DNA from: Basidiobolus meristosporus CBS 931.73
Lineage: Eukaryota > Basidiobolomycota > Basidiobolomycetes > Basidiobolales > Basidiobolaceae
Assembly: GCA_002104905.1 (NCBI GenBank)
Contig: MCFE01000196.1
Coordinates: forward strand, 62,001-126,000
Direction: 5' to 3'
Length of the DNA stretch: 64,000 nt
In this document: piece after piece, positions 46,860 through 59,282 of the stretch
Position numbering within the stretch: the first letter of the stretch is position 1
How the letters are laid out: each line of letters begins with the position of its first letter
Position numbers and translations under genes: made by a program
The notes under the pieces: generated by a model
The model's database searches: none
What the model saw: only the letters and a program-made list of their open reading frames with translations
Told to the model about the DNA's origin: nothing

Positions 46860-49834
46860 TGGACAGATTCAGTGCGGGCCTTAATATATATGATCTGAAA
46901 CCCCCTTCACGGCCATCACTTATTATGATAGTGGTTGATGAGAACCATAGATCAACAATCCCTTGGTTAGCTTGTTATCCATTCAAGACGGTTTCCCCAA
47001 ATTTGGCATGGGATTAGATGAATCCGAAACTGGGTTGCAATCGAGCGGCAATCATTCAGAACATCCAAGCTGTCTGTATGAACCGACCTCCTACTGAGCA
47101 AAGCGTCGCATGACAATTCCACCATCCGACGGATCAGTATATTTTCAAATGAGCCCGTATTCAACCGGTTTCGCACCATCTCTTCAAAGTATTCAGGGGA
47201 AGCATCCGATCTTGGATGGCTGTGGTGGTGGTTTGCTCCTTGAATGTAGGGAAAGCGGTCACTCTAGTCGATATGATGGGGTGTCACCTGATGCTAAGGA
47301 TGTTCGAGAGCAACCCACCATGTTGGTGGATGTCCGTCACCGCCAAGGCCGCCTGGCATCCAGATGACAATATGCTGATCGTACGATGCTCACAGTTTGC
47401 CACTGCGGCGTACGGATGATAGGCCGGCACCGTCATGTCGAATGTATCCGATATCACGGTCCATCAGACATCACCAAACCCAAACATCGTTGATTAACTG
47501 GGAAGTCCTATCTCTTCAGCAAGCTGCGTGACCGATGAGGACATCCCTATAATCATTCAACCATCTAAATCCAATTTAATATGCCGCTGTATCTCCGTTC
47601 CAGGTGAATCAATCGCCCAGTCCCCACACCTTTGATTGGGTCAGCTTTATCGGAGGCTGTCTCTTCACCTCCTTCCCGCCACCTATTGGATGAATCTCGA
47701 TCGAGTTCTGGCTTTTGCTGGATTGGGAAAGTCGATTGACTTGGTGGTGGTTGGCTGGGAGATCAAGGAATCTCGATGCTACCATTTCGATCACCTATTC
47801 TGTATGTATTGCAAGGCAAGCATACTTTCCGCTGCTGACGGCATCGAAGTAGATAGCGGCGGGAAGCAGAGGCGGCAAATTCCCCTTTGGTAGCGCCTAC
47901 CTATGGATGCTGTGTGGGAGCTCATGAGACACCGAACACCTGTCGATCTCGAGAAACGCATGCGGTGTCTTTGCAGTGTCTCACCTAGGTCTTGATACAT
48001 CAATTCTCTCGTATGCCTTGGGACTGGAGTGGCACGATTGATCCCTACCACATGTCAGCTAACGAGCGATGACCACCGGATTTACATCACATTAAGACCA
48101 GATCGAGCGGTGCGCGGGGAATGGCGAATGGCGAATAGCAGGCGTCTGTTCGTCTGGACGTTTCATTTCTTCAACCACATCACCACAGCATGCTCAGGCT
48201 GATTGATTGATTCACCTCCCATTGATCTCCATGGTGATTTGTTTTTGAGACCATCCATCTCACTTGAATCATTCAATTTTAGAAGGTGGTGTAGATGAGG
48301 GTTGTTTTGAATACTGGATTCCAACCCACCACCTTCCCACCATTGTCCACCAAACCTCCTTGAAAGAGGGGCATCAACGTTGCTCAGCCCATCACGCTAT
48401 TGATGAACCATGCCTTGTGTCCATCCTTCATGCTGGCCACCTTGGATATACGTAATGCTGAGGAATGGATGAGTCCGACGGCGACAGTCATCTCATGTGC
48501 AACACCCTGGTGCCCCCGGAGTGGCCGGATGGAGGCTGGAGCCAAGGCCGGCCATCAGAGATACCATCAGTCAATCCATACACAGCTGTCAACCGCTGGC
48601 TCAAAGTTTAGACGAATTTCGAGGGCACTTGCGAGGGGCTCCCTCGACCAGCATACCCGCCGATTGCGCCCGGCAGACCATAAGTAGAGCTGTCGCCAGA
48701 CTCGGTTGTGCCGGCAATGGACTGCCACCACACACCGGGAAACGCTGGCCGCGTAGCGTGAGCCTCCGCCAGGCCATGGGAGACTTCCCGCGAAATCCAC
48801 ATCAAATAGATTTGCGTTGACCAGCATCTGGAATTGTGCAGCAGGGGGGCTGCCGGATAAGGAAAAAAAGGGATAGGGATTTGTTGAGAGTAAATCCAGG
48901 CCAGACTGATATTGTTTAGAATAGCGGGCAGTATAAAATCGGGCACCTCACTATGTTTGATGAGTCGGTGTAGGCCACTAGCGCTGTGTCTCCAAACTTT
49001 GATCAGTTTCAAGGAATGAGCTTGATTCTTGTCACACGAACTATGTCTTATCAGTGTGCGCCAAAGCTGATGGATATTGAGGGACATGACGCTCATCCTT
49101 TATGTAAGCATCAAAGTTCTCAACCACCCAGCACTAGCCACAGGTGCACTTCCCTTCGCCCAGCAGCATCACCTACATCTAGCCGACCCCCAATCAGCCA
49201 ACCAGCCCACTCGCGCCGTATCCGACACGGTCGCGTCCACCCAGGCTCACCGTCTCAGTGGATCAGATTCCCGTCGATTAGGTCGCTTGGGAATATCCAC
49301 GGCCACGGTAAAGATGGCGAAAAACTGGTTTACGCTTCGGCCACGATGAGCCCATTACCTAATTGACATTTGTAAGCGGTTTCCCTAACTGACTCATGCC
49401 AGATAACGCACGCAGAGTGAAACCGATTGTCAAGGAAATGCCAACCGATAGAGGATTCTGCGGATGCCGTAATTTCATTCTAATCAAGTCCGATGAGCAG
49501 TCATCAGCCCAGCATGGCCAAGGGATGGCTTGTTTATCTGGGTGCAAATAGAGCATAGGAGCGGGGATGGGGATGGGGATGAGGATGAGGATACGGCTAG
49601 ATCGATTACATTAATGTTGGATGAGTGGTCGTAAAGGTTCATATTAGGATTCGGGCTACAGCCATGGTCTGATTCATTCGCTGCGGGGATAGACATACAG
49701 ATTATATAATACATAATACGGGTGGTGAGCCTGTGCAGTACGAAGTATAGTTAAGAGGGGAAGGAAATCATTGGGAAATGGTAAAGAAGAAAGACCCATA
49801 GAACACACCCTATCACCCCAAACCCTGATAAAGG
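46860..49834. other. Gene-free stretch, nothing recognised
   Basis: No ORF here can be supported as a gene. The longest is a 162-codon minus frame at 48608-49096 without a recognisable domain or neighbouring splice sites. A GGGGAT/GAGGAT microsatellite lies at about 49560-49595. A short multi-exon gene or a non-coding transcript could be missed. Confidence 0.45.
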
Positions 49835-51547
49835 TTAACCTAAGGAACTGATCGGTGCCTTAAACAAGGACGACGTACCTGTTAGAAAGATCGAGGTGGA
49901 CCCTAGATCCTGAGTGTTCTCGAGACTGTTTAACATCATCTGGACAGAGGTCAGCTAAAGGAACGAGGGGTGAGCGATGGGTTGCATCCAGGAGGTTCGA
50001 GAAATCTCACTTTGGCTTGGTTGTTGCCCAACGTCTGCTCCCCCTTACGTAGGCGTATCTGGGAGCTCTCGGTGTTGGAGAGCAGCTTTTCGGCACTGTG
50101 CTCCACCTGCTCCAGTAGCTCGTTGTCCTTCTGAAGCGTCTCCCACTGATCCATCAACTTTTGCAACTCCTAGCGGCTGCTTAGCACGGTTTGCCACATT
50201 TAGGCTTCGCATGTGCGACCTACCTTCTCTTTCGCGGCCAGTTCATCTAGCTTACCTAATGCGTGATCTAGCTCCTTAACCTTGTCCTGAACAATGTCCT
50301 AATGCGGATAGGATAGGTGAGTCGACGGTTTGCGAAGGGGCTCATTGAAGAAACATACTTGTAGGTTGCTGATGTAGCTCCCGTATTTCAGGCACCTGGT
50401 GGAAATCTCCGCCGTAGTGTCTACGAAGGACCTAGCTCTGGATCGACAAGGGGGTTGTGGTAAACAAAGCATACGCAGGGCTCGGGCAGGGTAAACAACC
50501 ACCCACCTATTGTTCGGCGAGATCCCATCGTGCTGTAGCGAGTAGAGCTTCTCCAGTAAGCCAGGGCCTTGGAAGAGGCTTAGCAAAATCAGCCAGGAAA
50601 GATGCAGCACCACCTACCATCAGGGTTCAGCATTCGATCGGTCACGATAGGATTCAGCTTCGCCTCCAACTCGAACTTGATCCGATTCACAAACTCCCGC
50701 TTGCTATGGCTGGACATGGCCTCCAGCAGGAACTGGCTCTTCCGTGAAGTCAACTGAAAGATTTCTACCACAGAGCAGTTGAGTGGGCCGAACAGTGGAA
50801 AAGAATACCACCCTGACGTTTACCTCTTCCCGGGGACGTTTGAAGAAACACGTCTGCCACGCTGACATACTCGACATCCTCGAACACCTCAAACTCCAAC
50901 GATTCCTCTAGGAAATTGTCTTGATTGGCCTCCAGTAACCTCTCGTGGACATGCAATAGCCGTGTCTGCTCTTCAGCATCGATCACTCGAAACCATATGT
51001 TCTTCCCAATCACCTTGAATAGTACCAACCGAAAAGGGGTGAAGTCCACCCCAAGGTCGCTGAACATGTGGTATTTTTGGGCAGGCAGAAATCTCTGGGG
51101 GATTCGTGGCGGGAGTGGTGGTGGCGCGGCTGTTGGTTGAGAGGTGGGGGTGGAGGTGGAGCTTTGAAAGTAGGCGGGTTTGAAAAACCTCAACTTCCTC
51201 GAGTCGGAGGACTTCTTCGTTTTGGGCGAAATGGTGTCTTGACTCTGCCAGTTGGAATATGTTGGCGACGACAAGGGAGAGCCGAGGGTATCTGCATGGA
51301 GATTGGCAAAGGCGTTAGTGGAGTGGAAGGATTTCCGGGGGGGGGCTTTGGCTTCTCTGAACTCTACACCCGTACCATCACTGTCGTCCACATCTTCTCT
51401 TGGAAAGTCATAGTCCAACTTCTCGACCTTCTGCAACTTCAAGAACGGGTGGAAAGAGAAACGCTTGTACGTTCGGTGGCTCTTTTTGGAGGACTTCGTT
51501 GCATTCGAGGAGGCGGGACTCCGTTTGGGTGCCTCGGTAGCATTCAT
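49835..51547 (-). CDS. Unrecognised protein with disordered N-terminus and C-terminal coiled coil, seven exons
   Basis: Exons (minus): 51547-50824, 50764-50618, 50567-50507, 50437-50359, 50298-50224, 50169-50011 and 49954-49835, all in frame, about 454 residues. The start is the first in-frame ATG (MNATEAPKRS). Residues about 1-150 are Ser/Pro/Lys-rich with a poly-Pro stretch (APPPLPPRIP). Residues about 160-240 form a compact, mixed region (FRLVLFKVIGKNIWFRVIDA). The last roughly 150 residues are heptad-like and charged (KVKELDHALGKLDELAAKEK), ending in LNSLENTQDLGSTSIFL. The exon 3 acceptor (CCAAG) is chosen only to keep frame. The final 39-nt GT-AG stretch could also be spliced out without changing the stop. 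I do not recognise the family. The tail could mean a tethering or adaptor role, but that is a guess. Confidence 0.7.
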
Positions 51548-51798
51548 GACGAGAGCGTGTGCTGGAGAGGAGGGGCACTGGCTCAATATGTACACTTCAA
51601 TACATTAGGGTACAATCGGACCAGAATTGGAAGTAAATTAAAGTGGACGTGTACCAACAACAAATCGGACATGCGGGATGATTATTGAGTGCATGCCCAG
51701 TCAGGAAGGGGAATTCTGGGCCTCGTTGAGCATCCGAGCAGATATATCAGCAGTAACAGGGTTGAACAATCAAATTCAGCTTGCATATTGCCACCATC

Positions 51799-51925
51799 AA
51801 TCACATTCTGCATAGCCACCAGCATATCCATCAGCATCGCCCATCAATCACATTCTGCATATCCACCAGCATATCCACCAGCACCGCCCATCAATCTTAT
51901 TTTGCATAGCCACCATCAATCCTGT
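51799..51925. repeat. 47-bp minisatellite, about 2.7 copies
   Basis: The unit starts CATCAATCACATTCTGCATA and is repeated head to tail with few changes. It lies upstream of the coiled-coil gene, between it and the 3' end of the GID4 gene. Confidence 0.8.
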
Positions 51926-52139
51926 TTAGGGCATCTTGTGTGAACCACGGATTTTATTAGATCCTTCTAAGCATGGTAGATAGGAAAGAAGTCGCAAATT
52001 TACAGATCAATGGTGGCGGTGTCATGTTGTGAACAGGAGAGAGAGGCAAGGAGGATTAGAGACTAGGGAATAGGGAATAAATAGTCGGCCACTTCAGTCA
52101 ACATTGAATTTGACGACCACTGAGGTTTGAGGCTAGGGA

Positions 52140-52216
52140 AGGTGGTGTGGGTGTGGGTGTGGGTGTGGGTACGGGAGCGGAAGTGAGTGTGAGTGTGAGT
52201 GTGGGCGTGGGCGTGG
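52140..52216. repeat. GTGTGG/GTGAGT microsatellite
   Basis: Runs of GTGTGG followed by GTGAGT and GTGGGC, immediately downstream of the GID4 stop codon. It probably falls in that gene's 3' UTR, where it would be CA-rich on the transcript. Confidence 0.75.
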
Positions 52217-52219
52217 CGG

Positions 52220-53489
52220 TCAGGCAAATGTGTAGCTGCTGAAAGTGACGCCACAGCCATCGAGCTTCGGCTTGAGGATCAGGCGCTGGTAGGGTGTGGA
52301 GCTAGGGTCGAAATAGAACCCTGATGCAGATTGGGTGGAGGTTAGGGGGATGCGGGTGGAACAAGACCAAATGGATAGCTACCAACCCTCGATCAGTCCA
52401 TCGGACCTACGTAGACACACGTAGTAGAACCCAGCAATTGTTAGCCCACTGTCCTGCGCGGAAACATTCACGAAAAACCTCTCTGCATGATAGATGGTTG
52501 AGTCAGCTCTGTCACGAATCAGCGCGGCGCCCGGTCACAAACCTTTCCACCTCATGAAGACGTATTTGCGGTGGATCTCCGCCAACGAATTCACCGAGTT
52601 CGCTCCAAGAGTGATGCTACAACCATGTGACTAGAAGCACTTCGTTACCAACACAAATCTGGCCACTTACTCCGTAGAATCGATCCCTTTGAAGGCTTTG
52701 AACATCCGCCAATGCTGCAGATCGATGTCTCGATTAGCCTGCCACTTGTCGGTCCACAGGTTGTGATTAGTGAAGTCGACGATCTGGTGTGCGTGGGATT
52801 AGTGACTAGAGCAAGATGCGACGCGGGTCTCAGCGAAACATACCTCGCCATCCCAGTAGGTGAGGACAGTTGCGGTGGTTGCCGGTACATTCAGAGCTTC
52901 CATCAACCCCACGATGGTGCCGTTCTTGTGGTTCACTGCGTTGATGGTCTAGGCCAAAATGAGAATCAGGTTCAGCAAAGAATATCCGCCTACGTACCAC
53001 TTTCACCTCCCACTCCTCTCTGCCTGAGCTCTGTGTACGGTGGTTGATCAGATTCTGGGTGCCAAGGAACACTCTACCCGGTCGGAGGTAGCTGTTCTCC
53101 TGGAGAGTCAACTCCACCAAAGGCTTGCCAAGCGCATATGCCTGGAACGGAGATAGCTTTGTCTGGCGGGCTGAACGTAGGTATTCGGCCAGGTTGGATA
53201 TCCGGATGGTAGGCTCGTCGCTGTCCTCTAAACAGGAGTCGTCGGACATCTCCTCCAACTCGATTCTCAACTCGTCTTCTAGCTCGCTCTCTTCGTCAGA
53301 TTGCTCAACAAGCTCAACTAAATCAGTCTCCATGTTGTCTTCATTCTCTTCTTCTTCCTCTTCCTCTTCGTCGTCTTCGTTATCGTCAGAGATATCCTCT
53401 GCAAGATAATATCTCCCCAAAGCAAGGGGCGGGAAAGACGGCGTACGGTGCAGATCAGAGCCTTCGGCACCCAAATGATCAGAGGGCAT
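52220..53489 (-). CDS. GID4: GID4/VID24-type substrate receptor of the GID/CTLH E3 ligase, six exons
   Basis: Exons: 53489-52998, 52948-52844, 52783-52671, 52616-52543, 52482-52387 and 52320-52220; 326 residues, stop TGA. Residues about 1-135 are low-complexity and strongly acidic (DDNEDDEEEEEEEENEDN). From about 140 the Vid24 fold follows: YLRPGRVFLGTQNLINHR, YWDGEIVDF, HWRMFKAF, KYVFMRWKE, IAGFYYVCL and a final EGFYFDPSS. In yeast and human this beta-barrel binds N-terminal Pro/N-degrons and docks them on the E3 for proteasomal breakdown. All introns are 50-66 nt with clean phases. The related yeast receptor Gid10 is an alternative assignment. The acidic N-terminus is not part of the conserved domain. 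Confidence 0.9.
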
Positions 53490-53509
53490 ATGTGTAGATA
53501 GTTTTGGAT

Positions 53510-54170
53510 AAGGATGTTGTTTGTCTGTTAGGACGAAGTAGAGAGATTAGCCAGTGTTCCCTTGGAGTAGAAAATCCATCACTTACTTTGGAGGGAACTT
53601 CACTGAAATACAAGGATGAAGAAAAAGGTGGAGTATTTTTAGCTATATACACACTCACTGCAATATTTAACCTACCTAAGAAGCTGTGGAGGAATTAACA
53701 ATACAACCAAAGGGAAAGTGGGATAGGGACATCAAATAGGATACGCTCGGAATAGTACTAATTGGCTTTCCTATAATCATGCAATTTCACAAACTCCAGC
53801 TATTTCACCAACCGCGGTGGCTGATTGACCAGAAATTACATTGATTGAAAGAAGGCCGATTTTATTGTTGCATCTAGTGACTCAAGGCCAGGGTTAGGCA
53901 ATAAGTGGTTTATCGTCCTGCTTGTTGGTCTCCTTTTGGCGGGTGTACAACGCAAATGACTTCTACACCATCTACTGCAACCTCAATCAACACTCAAACC
54001 ACTCTGAAGTAACACCATGATCTCTGGTCTCCTTTTATTGGCCACAAAATAAGCGAGGTCTGTTCCAGGAATAGAATATCCGGGAATCTCTGGTGAGCGA
54101 ATCCCATTGGCATACGAACCGGTATGTAGGAACGCTCCATTTACCAAAAACACCACTAGTCTCTACCTCG
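53510..54170. other. Shared upstream region of GID4 and the Asterix-like gene
   Basis: Divergent intergenic region of about 690 bp between the two start codons. No gene was seen. TATA-like AT runs occur near 53640-53670, but no element can be assigned with confidence. Confidence 0.4.
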
Positions 54171-54180
54171 TCAATACGAA

Positions 54181-54691
54181 ATGAAAAAGTACTCCAACGC
54201 TGATCCACGCCGTCCCGAGGCTGTTGTGCCTTTTGTGCAGCCCAAAGTAGATGAAGAGGCCGAGAGAGATGCTTACGGACTTATCGCCACCGTGTTTGGT
54301 AAAGAATTCGATTCGTGTTGCTCCGGAGGTAGATCTCGTCACTAATCGTAGCCTTCTATCTTCTCTCCAAACCTAGCCACCATGGGGATCATGTTCAAGG
54401 TACTTCCAATTTACTTCGATTGACATCACATCGTGACGGACCCTCAAGTATATCTTGTCTTTCTAGCATCACTGGGGTTCTTGGTGGGGCCTGATATTCT
54501 CGATTATCAGCTGGGTTAACGAGAAGCAAACCACCAAAGCATTTAGACAAACGTACACCAGTATGTTGTAAGTAAATTCTTGCTAGACCTGAACCCCCCC
54601 CCTCTACGCGAGTACTGACCGGTGTTCCTATAGATTCTCGGTTCTCGGCTTGGTGATCAACTACATGCAAACCTTCTACTTGCGCCGATAG
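54181..54691 (+). CDS. Asterix / WDR83OS-like PAT-complex subunit, four exons
   Basis: Exons 54181-54298, 54377-54399, 54467-54567 and 54634-54691 join in frame to 99 residues ending in TAG. The N-terminus has the family's NADPRRPEAVVPF motif. The rest is hydrophobic (ATMGIMFKHHWGSWWGLIFS and FSVLGLVINYMQTFYL), separated by ISWVNEKQTTKAFRQTYTSM, in line with UPF0139/Asterix proteins of about 100 residues. In animals Asterix pairs with CCDC47 in the PAT complex, which protects polar transmembrane segments of new membrane proteins at the ER translocon. The match rests on motif order and size and covers most of the length. The second exon is only 23 nt. Confidence 0.8.
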
Positions 54692-55010
54692 GCTCGCCTC
54701 GCGAGAAACTCCATTTTGATCCAATGTATCTTGGTTCATCAGTCGACTGCACGATTGATGTATTGCTTAATAAATAACCTTGGCATATTGCCTCACTGAC
54801 TTGGATATACGCTTGATATATGAAGATGCCGTAGTCAATGCGAGGCACTCAGATGATTATGCATCGACGCTTTCGGTATCAGATGATTCATACATTTGTT
54901 GTTCCTACTCTATACCATGTATCCAATGAATCGACGGGCCCCAAGGTTGGTAACTTTATTCCCAGAAACAGTAGACATTGTATAATTAGCTCCTCAACAC
55001 TTACCTCCCG

Positions 55011-55018
55011 TATAAATA
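55011..55018 (+). promoter_or_regulatory. TATA box of the secreted-protein gene
   Basis: TATAAATA lies 32-39 bp before the ATG at 55050 in CCCGTATAAATAGCCC. The spacing would leave a very short 5' UTR, or the box may act with an unseen initiator. Confidence 0.5.
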
Positions 55019-55049
55019 GCCCAACGGCGACCACCGTATCCTCAAAGCA

Positions 55050-55537
55050 ATGGCGTTCTATATCAAAACCTTCTGTCTGGCTCTACTAGCGAGCTGCGTC
55101 TCCTCAGGTTGGACTTGTCAAACAGGAAGTGCACATCCACTTTACTAACCGTCTGCCTCGTAGATATGATTTACTTCGTAACCCCGACTGGAAACTCGAC
55201 CTTAACCCCAGGCCAGATGCTGAGCATCAACGTTGTTGTACGTCGGTTGGACCTGGCACTGATTAATGAGCTAACATTGGACCTCATCGACTCCAGCGAC
55301 AACAACGTTGTGTGGAGACACTATGTTCCCAGCACGAACTGGAACCCTGCCACTGGTGCCACTGGCGAATGGAAAGACAGCTGGGCGTGGACGATCCCGA
55401 CGGATTTCAAACGTGGTGACTACCATCTGCGGGCTTACTCGGACGCTAAATACAACAGCATGGGCGAGACTGGCAGCATTCTACGGGAAGCTACTGCCCA
55501 TTTCAAAGTTGCTAACTATACGGAGATGCTGTTCTAA
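55050..55537 (+). CDS. Small secreted protein, Kre9/KNH-like Ig-fold, two exons
   Basis: Exon 1 is 55050-55107 and exon 2 is 55164-55537, 143 residues. Exon 1 encodes almost exactly a signal peptide (MAFYIKTFCLALLASCVSS). The mature part begins IYFVTPTGNSTLTPGQMLSI, the pattern of the fungal Ser-Thr-rich/Kre9-KNH1 N-terminal domain (pfam10342-type: I-SP-G-x-PG-x-I). It then has beta-strand-like segments LTLDLIDSSDN and WAWTIPTDFKRGDYHLRAYS. There is no GPI signal or Ser/Thr-rich tail. A cell-wall or extracellular role is inferred from secretion and domain type. An AATAAA at 55596 follows the stop. Confidence 0.7.
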
Positions 55538-55800
55538 CCACCGTCGCCGTCACCATCACCATCACCACCCCACCAGTACTACCACCATATAATTCAATAA
55601 ACAAGCCAACTATATATGCTTATATTGCTGATAATGGCAACTGAGTATGCTTTTATTGTTGATAATGATTGGGACGAATGTGTGGGCGGTTGAGTGAGCG
55701 AACAAAGGAGTTACGTCAAACAAGTTCTGTGGATTTATTCAAGATCGAAGGATAGCGTGAACTAACGGAGCAGAGTACTGTAGTGGCATCAAACCGACAC

Positions 55801-56242
55801 TCACGCCTTCGCCTCCTCCTCTTTCTCGACAATATTGAGACGTATAACCTTATTATCCGCAACATTGTCGCCGGAAGATTTGGTGGATTGCGCGTGCTGC
55901 TCTCTCAAACGTTGACGTCTGGCCTCGGCGACGATGACCTTGGCCCTGGCAATCTAGCAATCAAAGGAAACATTAGGACCCGGGCTTTTAGTGGCGAAAC
56001 TACTGCGCTGTCACGTAGGGGGGGGAAGGGTACCTCTTTGGTGTGATGAAGGCATTCAAGATAATCCTCTTGCTGCAGAATGCACTCTTCGGGCTTGTCG
56101 GACATGACATAACATTTGGAAAACTCTTGCCACAGATTGAAGCATCTGTTGCGACCTGCACGCAAAAGACGATGAGTTCAGCAGGGCCAAGACAACAGAC
56201 ATTCATATGCTTACCGCCGTTGAAACCGAAACCTGAGGCCAT
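55801..56242 (-). CDS. NADH:ubiquinone oxidoreductase subunit NDUFS5 (15 kDa, twin CX9C), three exons
   Basis: Exons 56242-56215, 56155-56034 and 55953-55801 give 100 residues with a TGA stop. The N-terminus MASGFGFNGGRNRC is followed by two CX9C motifs, CFNLWQEFSKC and CILQQEDYLEC, then ECLHHTKE, the hallmark of NDUFS5. The C-terminus is charged and helical (ARAKVIVAEARRQRLREQ). The protein is an accessory subunit on the intermembrane-space side of complex I, imported through the Mia40 disulfide relay. It shares a short upstream region with eL32, transcribed the other way. A TTTATT (AATAAA on the minus strand) lies at 55734-55739. Confidence 0.9.
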
Positions 56243-56244
56243 GT

Positions 56245-56670
56245 TCAATAAACTAAGCAAAAAGAGAAGGGTTTAACGAAAAGGAACCGCTTCGGAAATA
56301 TACAGTACACTACCCACTTCGACTGAAAACTGGGGCAAACTAGTCTAGCGAGAGTTTGAGTATCAAACGGAAAAGTCTCGCCAATTTGGGTAGTAAAACG
56401 AGCTACCCCACCAACCCAACATTTCCTAGATTTGGGCCCCCACTTGATTTCGTATGCCCTCCTTTCCGAGGAATCTTGTCTAAGTCGTGGTTAAGTCGGC
56501 CGGTAAACGACAAAAAAAACGGGGATTTTTTCTGCTAGTCGGTGGGCAGCAGTAGTAGGGTTGGTGATTAAAAAAATCCACCCATCCATCCAAAGCCTCC
56601 TTCCCCTCCAACATACATCTGGCAGTGTGAGCAAGGTAAGCATCTATTTCGGCCCAACCCCTCATCCATC
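56245..56670. promoter_or_regulatory. Divergent promoter region between NDUFS5 and eL32
   Basis: The two start codons are 431 bp apart and face away from each other. A GTAAG...CATCAG stretch just before the eL32 ATG (56636-56672) looks like a leader intron, but at 37 nt it is shorter than the introns that can be verified, so I leave it uncalled. No TATA box was identified. Confidence 0.45.
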
Positions 56671-56673
56671 AGA

Positions 56674-57072
56674 ATGGTCTCCTCCGTCAACAAGATCACA
56701 ATCGTCAAGAAGCGCACCAAGCACTTCAAGCGCCATCAGTCCGACCGCTACAAGACCGTCAAGGAGTCATGGAGAAAGCCCAAGGGTATCGATAACCGCG
56801 TTCGTCGCAGATTCAAGGGCCAGATCCCCATGCCCAAGATCGGCTACGGCTCCAACCAGAAAACCCGCCACCTGATGCCCAACGGCTTCAAGAAGTTCGT
56901 CGTCGCTAGCCCCAGGGAGCTCGAGGTGTTGCTGATGCAGAACCGCACCTACGCCGCTGAAATCGCCCACAACGTCTCCTCCAAAAACCGCATCGCCATC
57001 GTGGAGCGTGCACAGCAGTTGAATGTGAAGGTCACCAACGCCAACGCTCGTCTTCGCACCCAGGAGAATTAG
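56674..57072 (+). CDS. RPL32: 60S ribosomal protein eL32
   Basis: A single 132-residue exon starting [20 protein letters not shown] with typical eL32 features: basic N-terminus, [40 protein letters not shown] and the [16 protein letters not shown] region. The length matches fungal eL32 (about 130). It binds 25S rRNA on the solvent side of the large subunit. Codon use is strongly biased to C-ending codons, as expected for a highly expressed gene. AATAAA occurs at about 57112. Confidence 0.97.
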   Translation: MVSSVNKITIVKKRTKHFKRHQSDRYKTVKESWRKPKGIDNRVRRRFKGQIPMPKIGYGSNQKTRHLMPNGFKKFVVASPRELEVLLMQNRTYAAEIAHNVSSKNRIAIVERAQQLNVKVTNANARLRTQEN

Positions 57073-57308
57073 AGTATCCGACTTGTATCAATTCTGACCT
57101 ATGTTCATTTCTAAATAAATCCCCGTTAATCATCAAGTGTGTCCCCGTGTTTCGATACATCGCGCAACACAGCCATTCAATTCCTTGATTGCGTCAATTC
57201 CCTGACGTAAGCCATGAGATCTATAGAATACGTCTACTGACCAGTCTTGTGGCCATTTCCCCTAATAAGCTTATACCCACCGCACTCCAGGAATATCAGT
57301 CAGTGAAT

Positions 57309-58932
<1,624 letters not shown>

Positions 58933-59282
58933 TTTCAAGAATACCTTCCGCCATTCATATACTTAATATTATCTACGCTCTGACTTGGTTAGGTAGTAAT
59001 CATTTGGTCATGTAAAAACTGTAGTCATCAATAAAAACACTAAGAGTATTCATCATTGTGCCCTATTGACATTTTATGATCATTGTATCCGGTAACAGTA
59101 CCAGTTATTACTAATGACAAACCCCGACGCCTCACAACACATGATCCATAAATATAGAAATCGGTAAAATAGATTGTTTGTTTTTAAAATATTACATATT
59201 TATTAATTCACCACGATGAAGTAATCTAGAAATACTTAAAGTATTACCTAACATGCATTTCTACAAACTAAATGTGAGGAAT

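Noticed and set aside
48608-49096. 162-codon minus-strand ORF as a gene
   Set aside because: No domain, no codon bias like the neighbours and no conserved-looking segments; several other frames in the same stretch are equally open.
53125-53409. Serine-rich plus-strand ORF
   Set aside because: It is the complement of the acidic Glu/Asp codons in GID4 exon 1.
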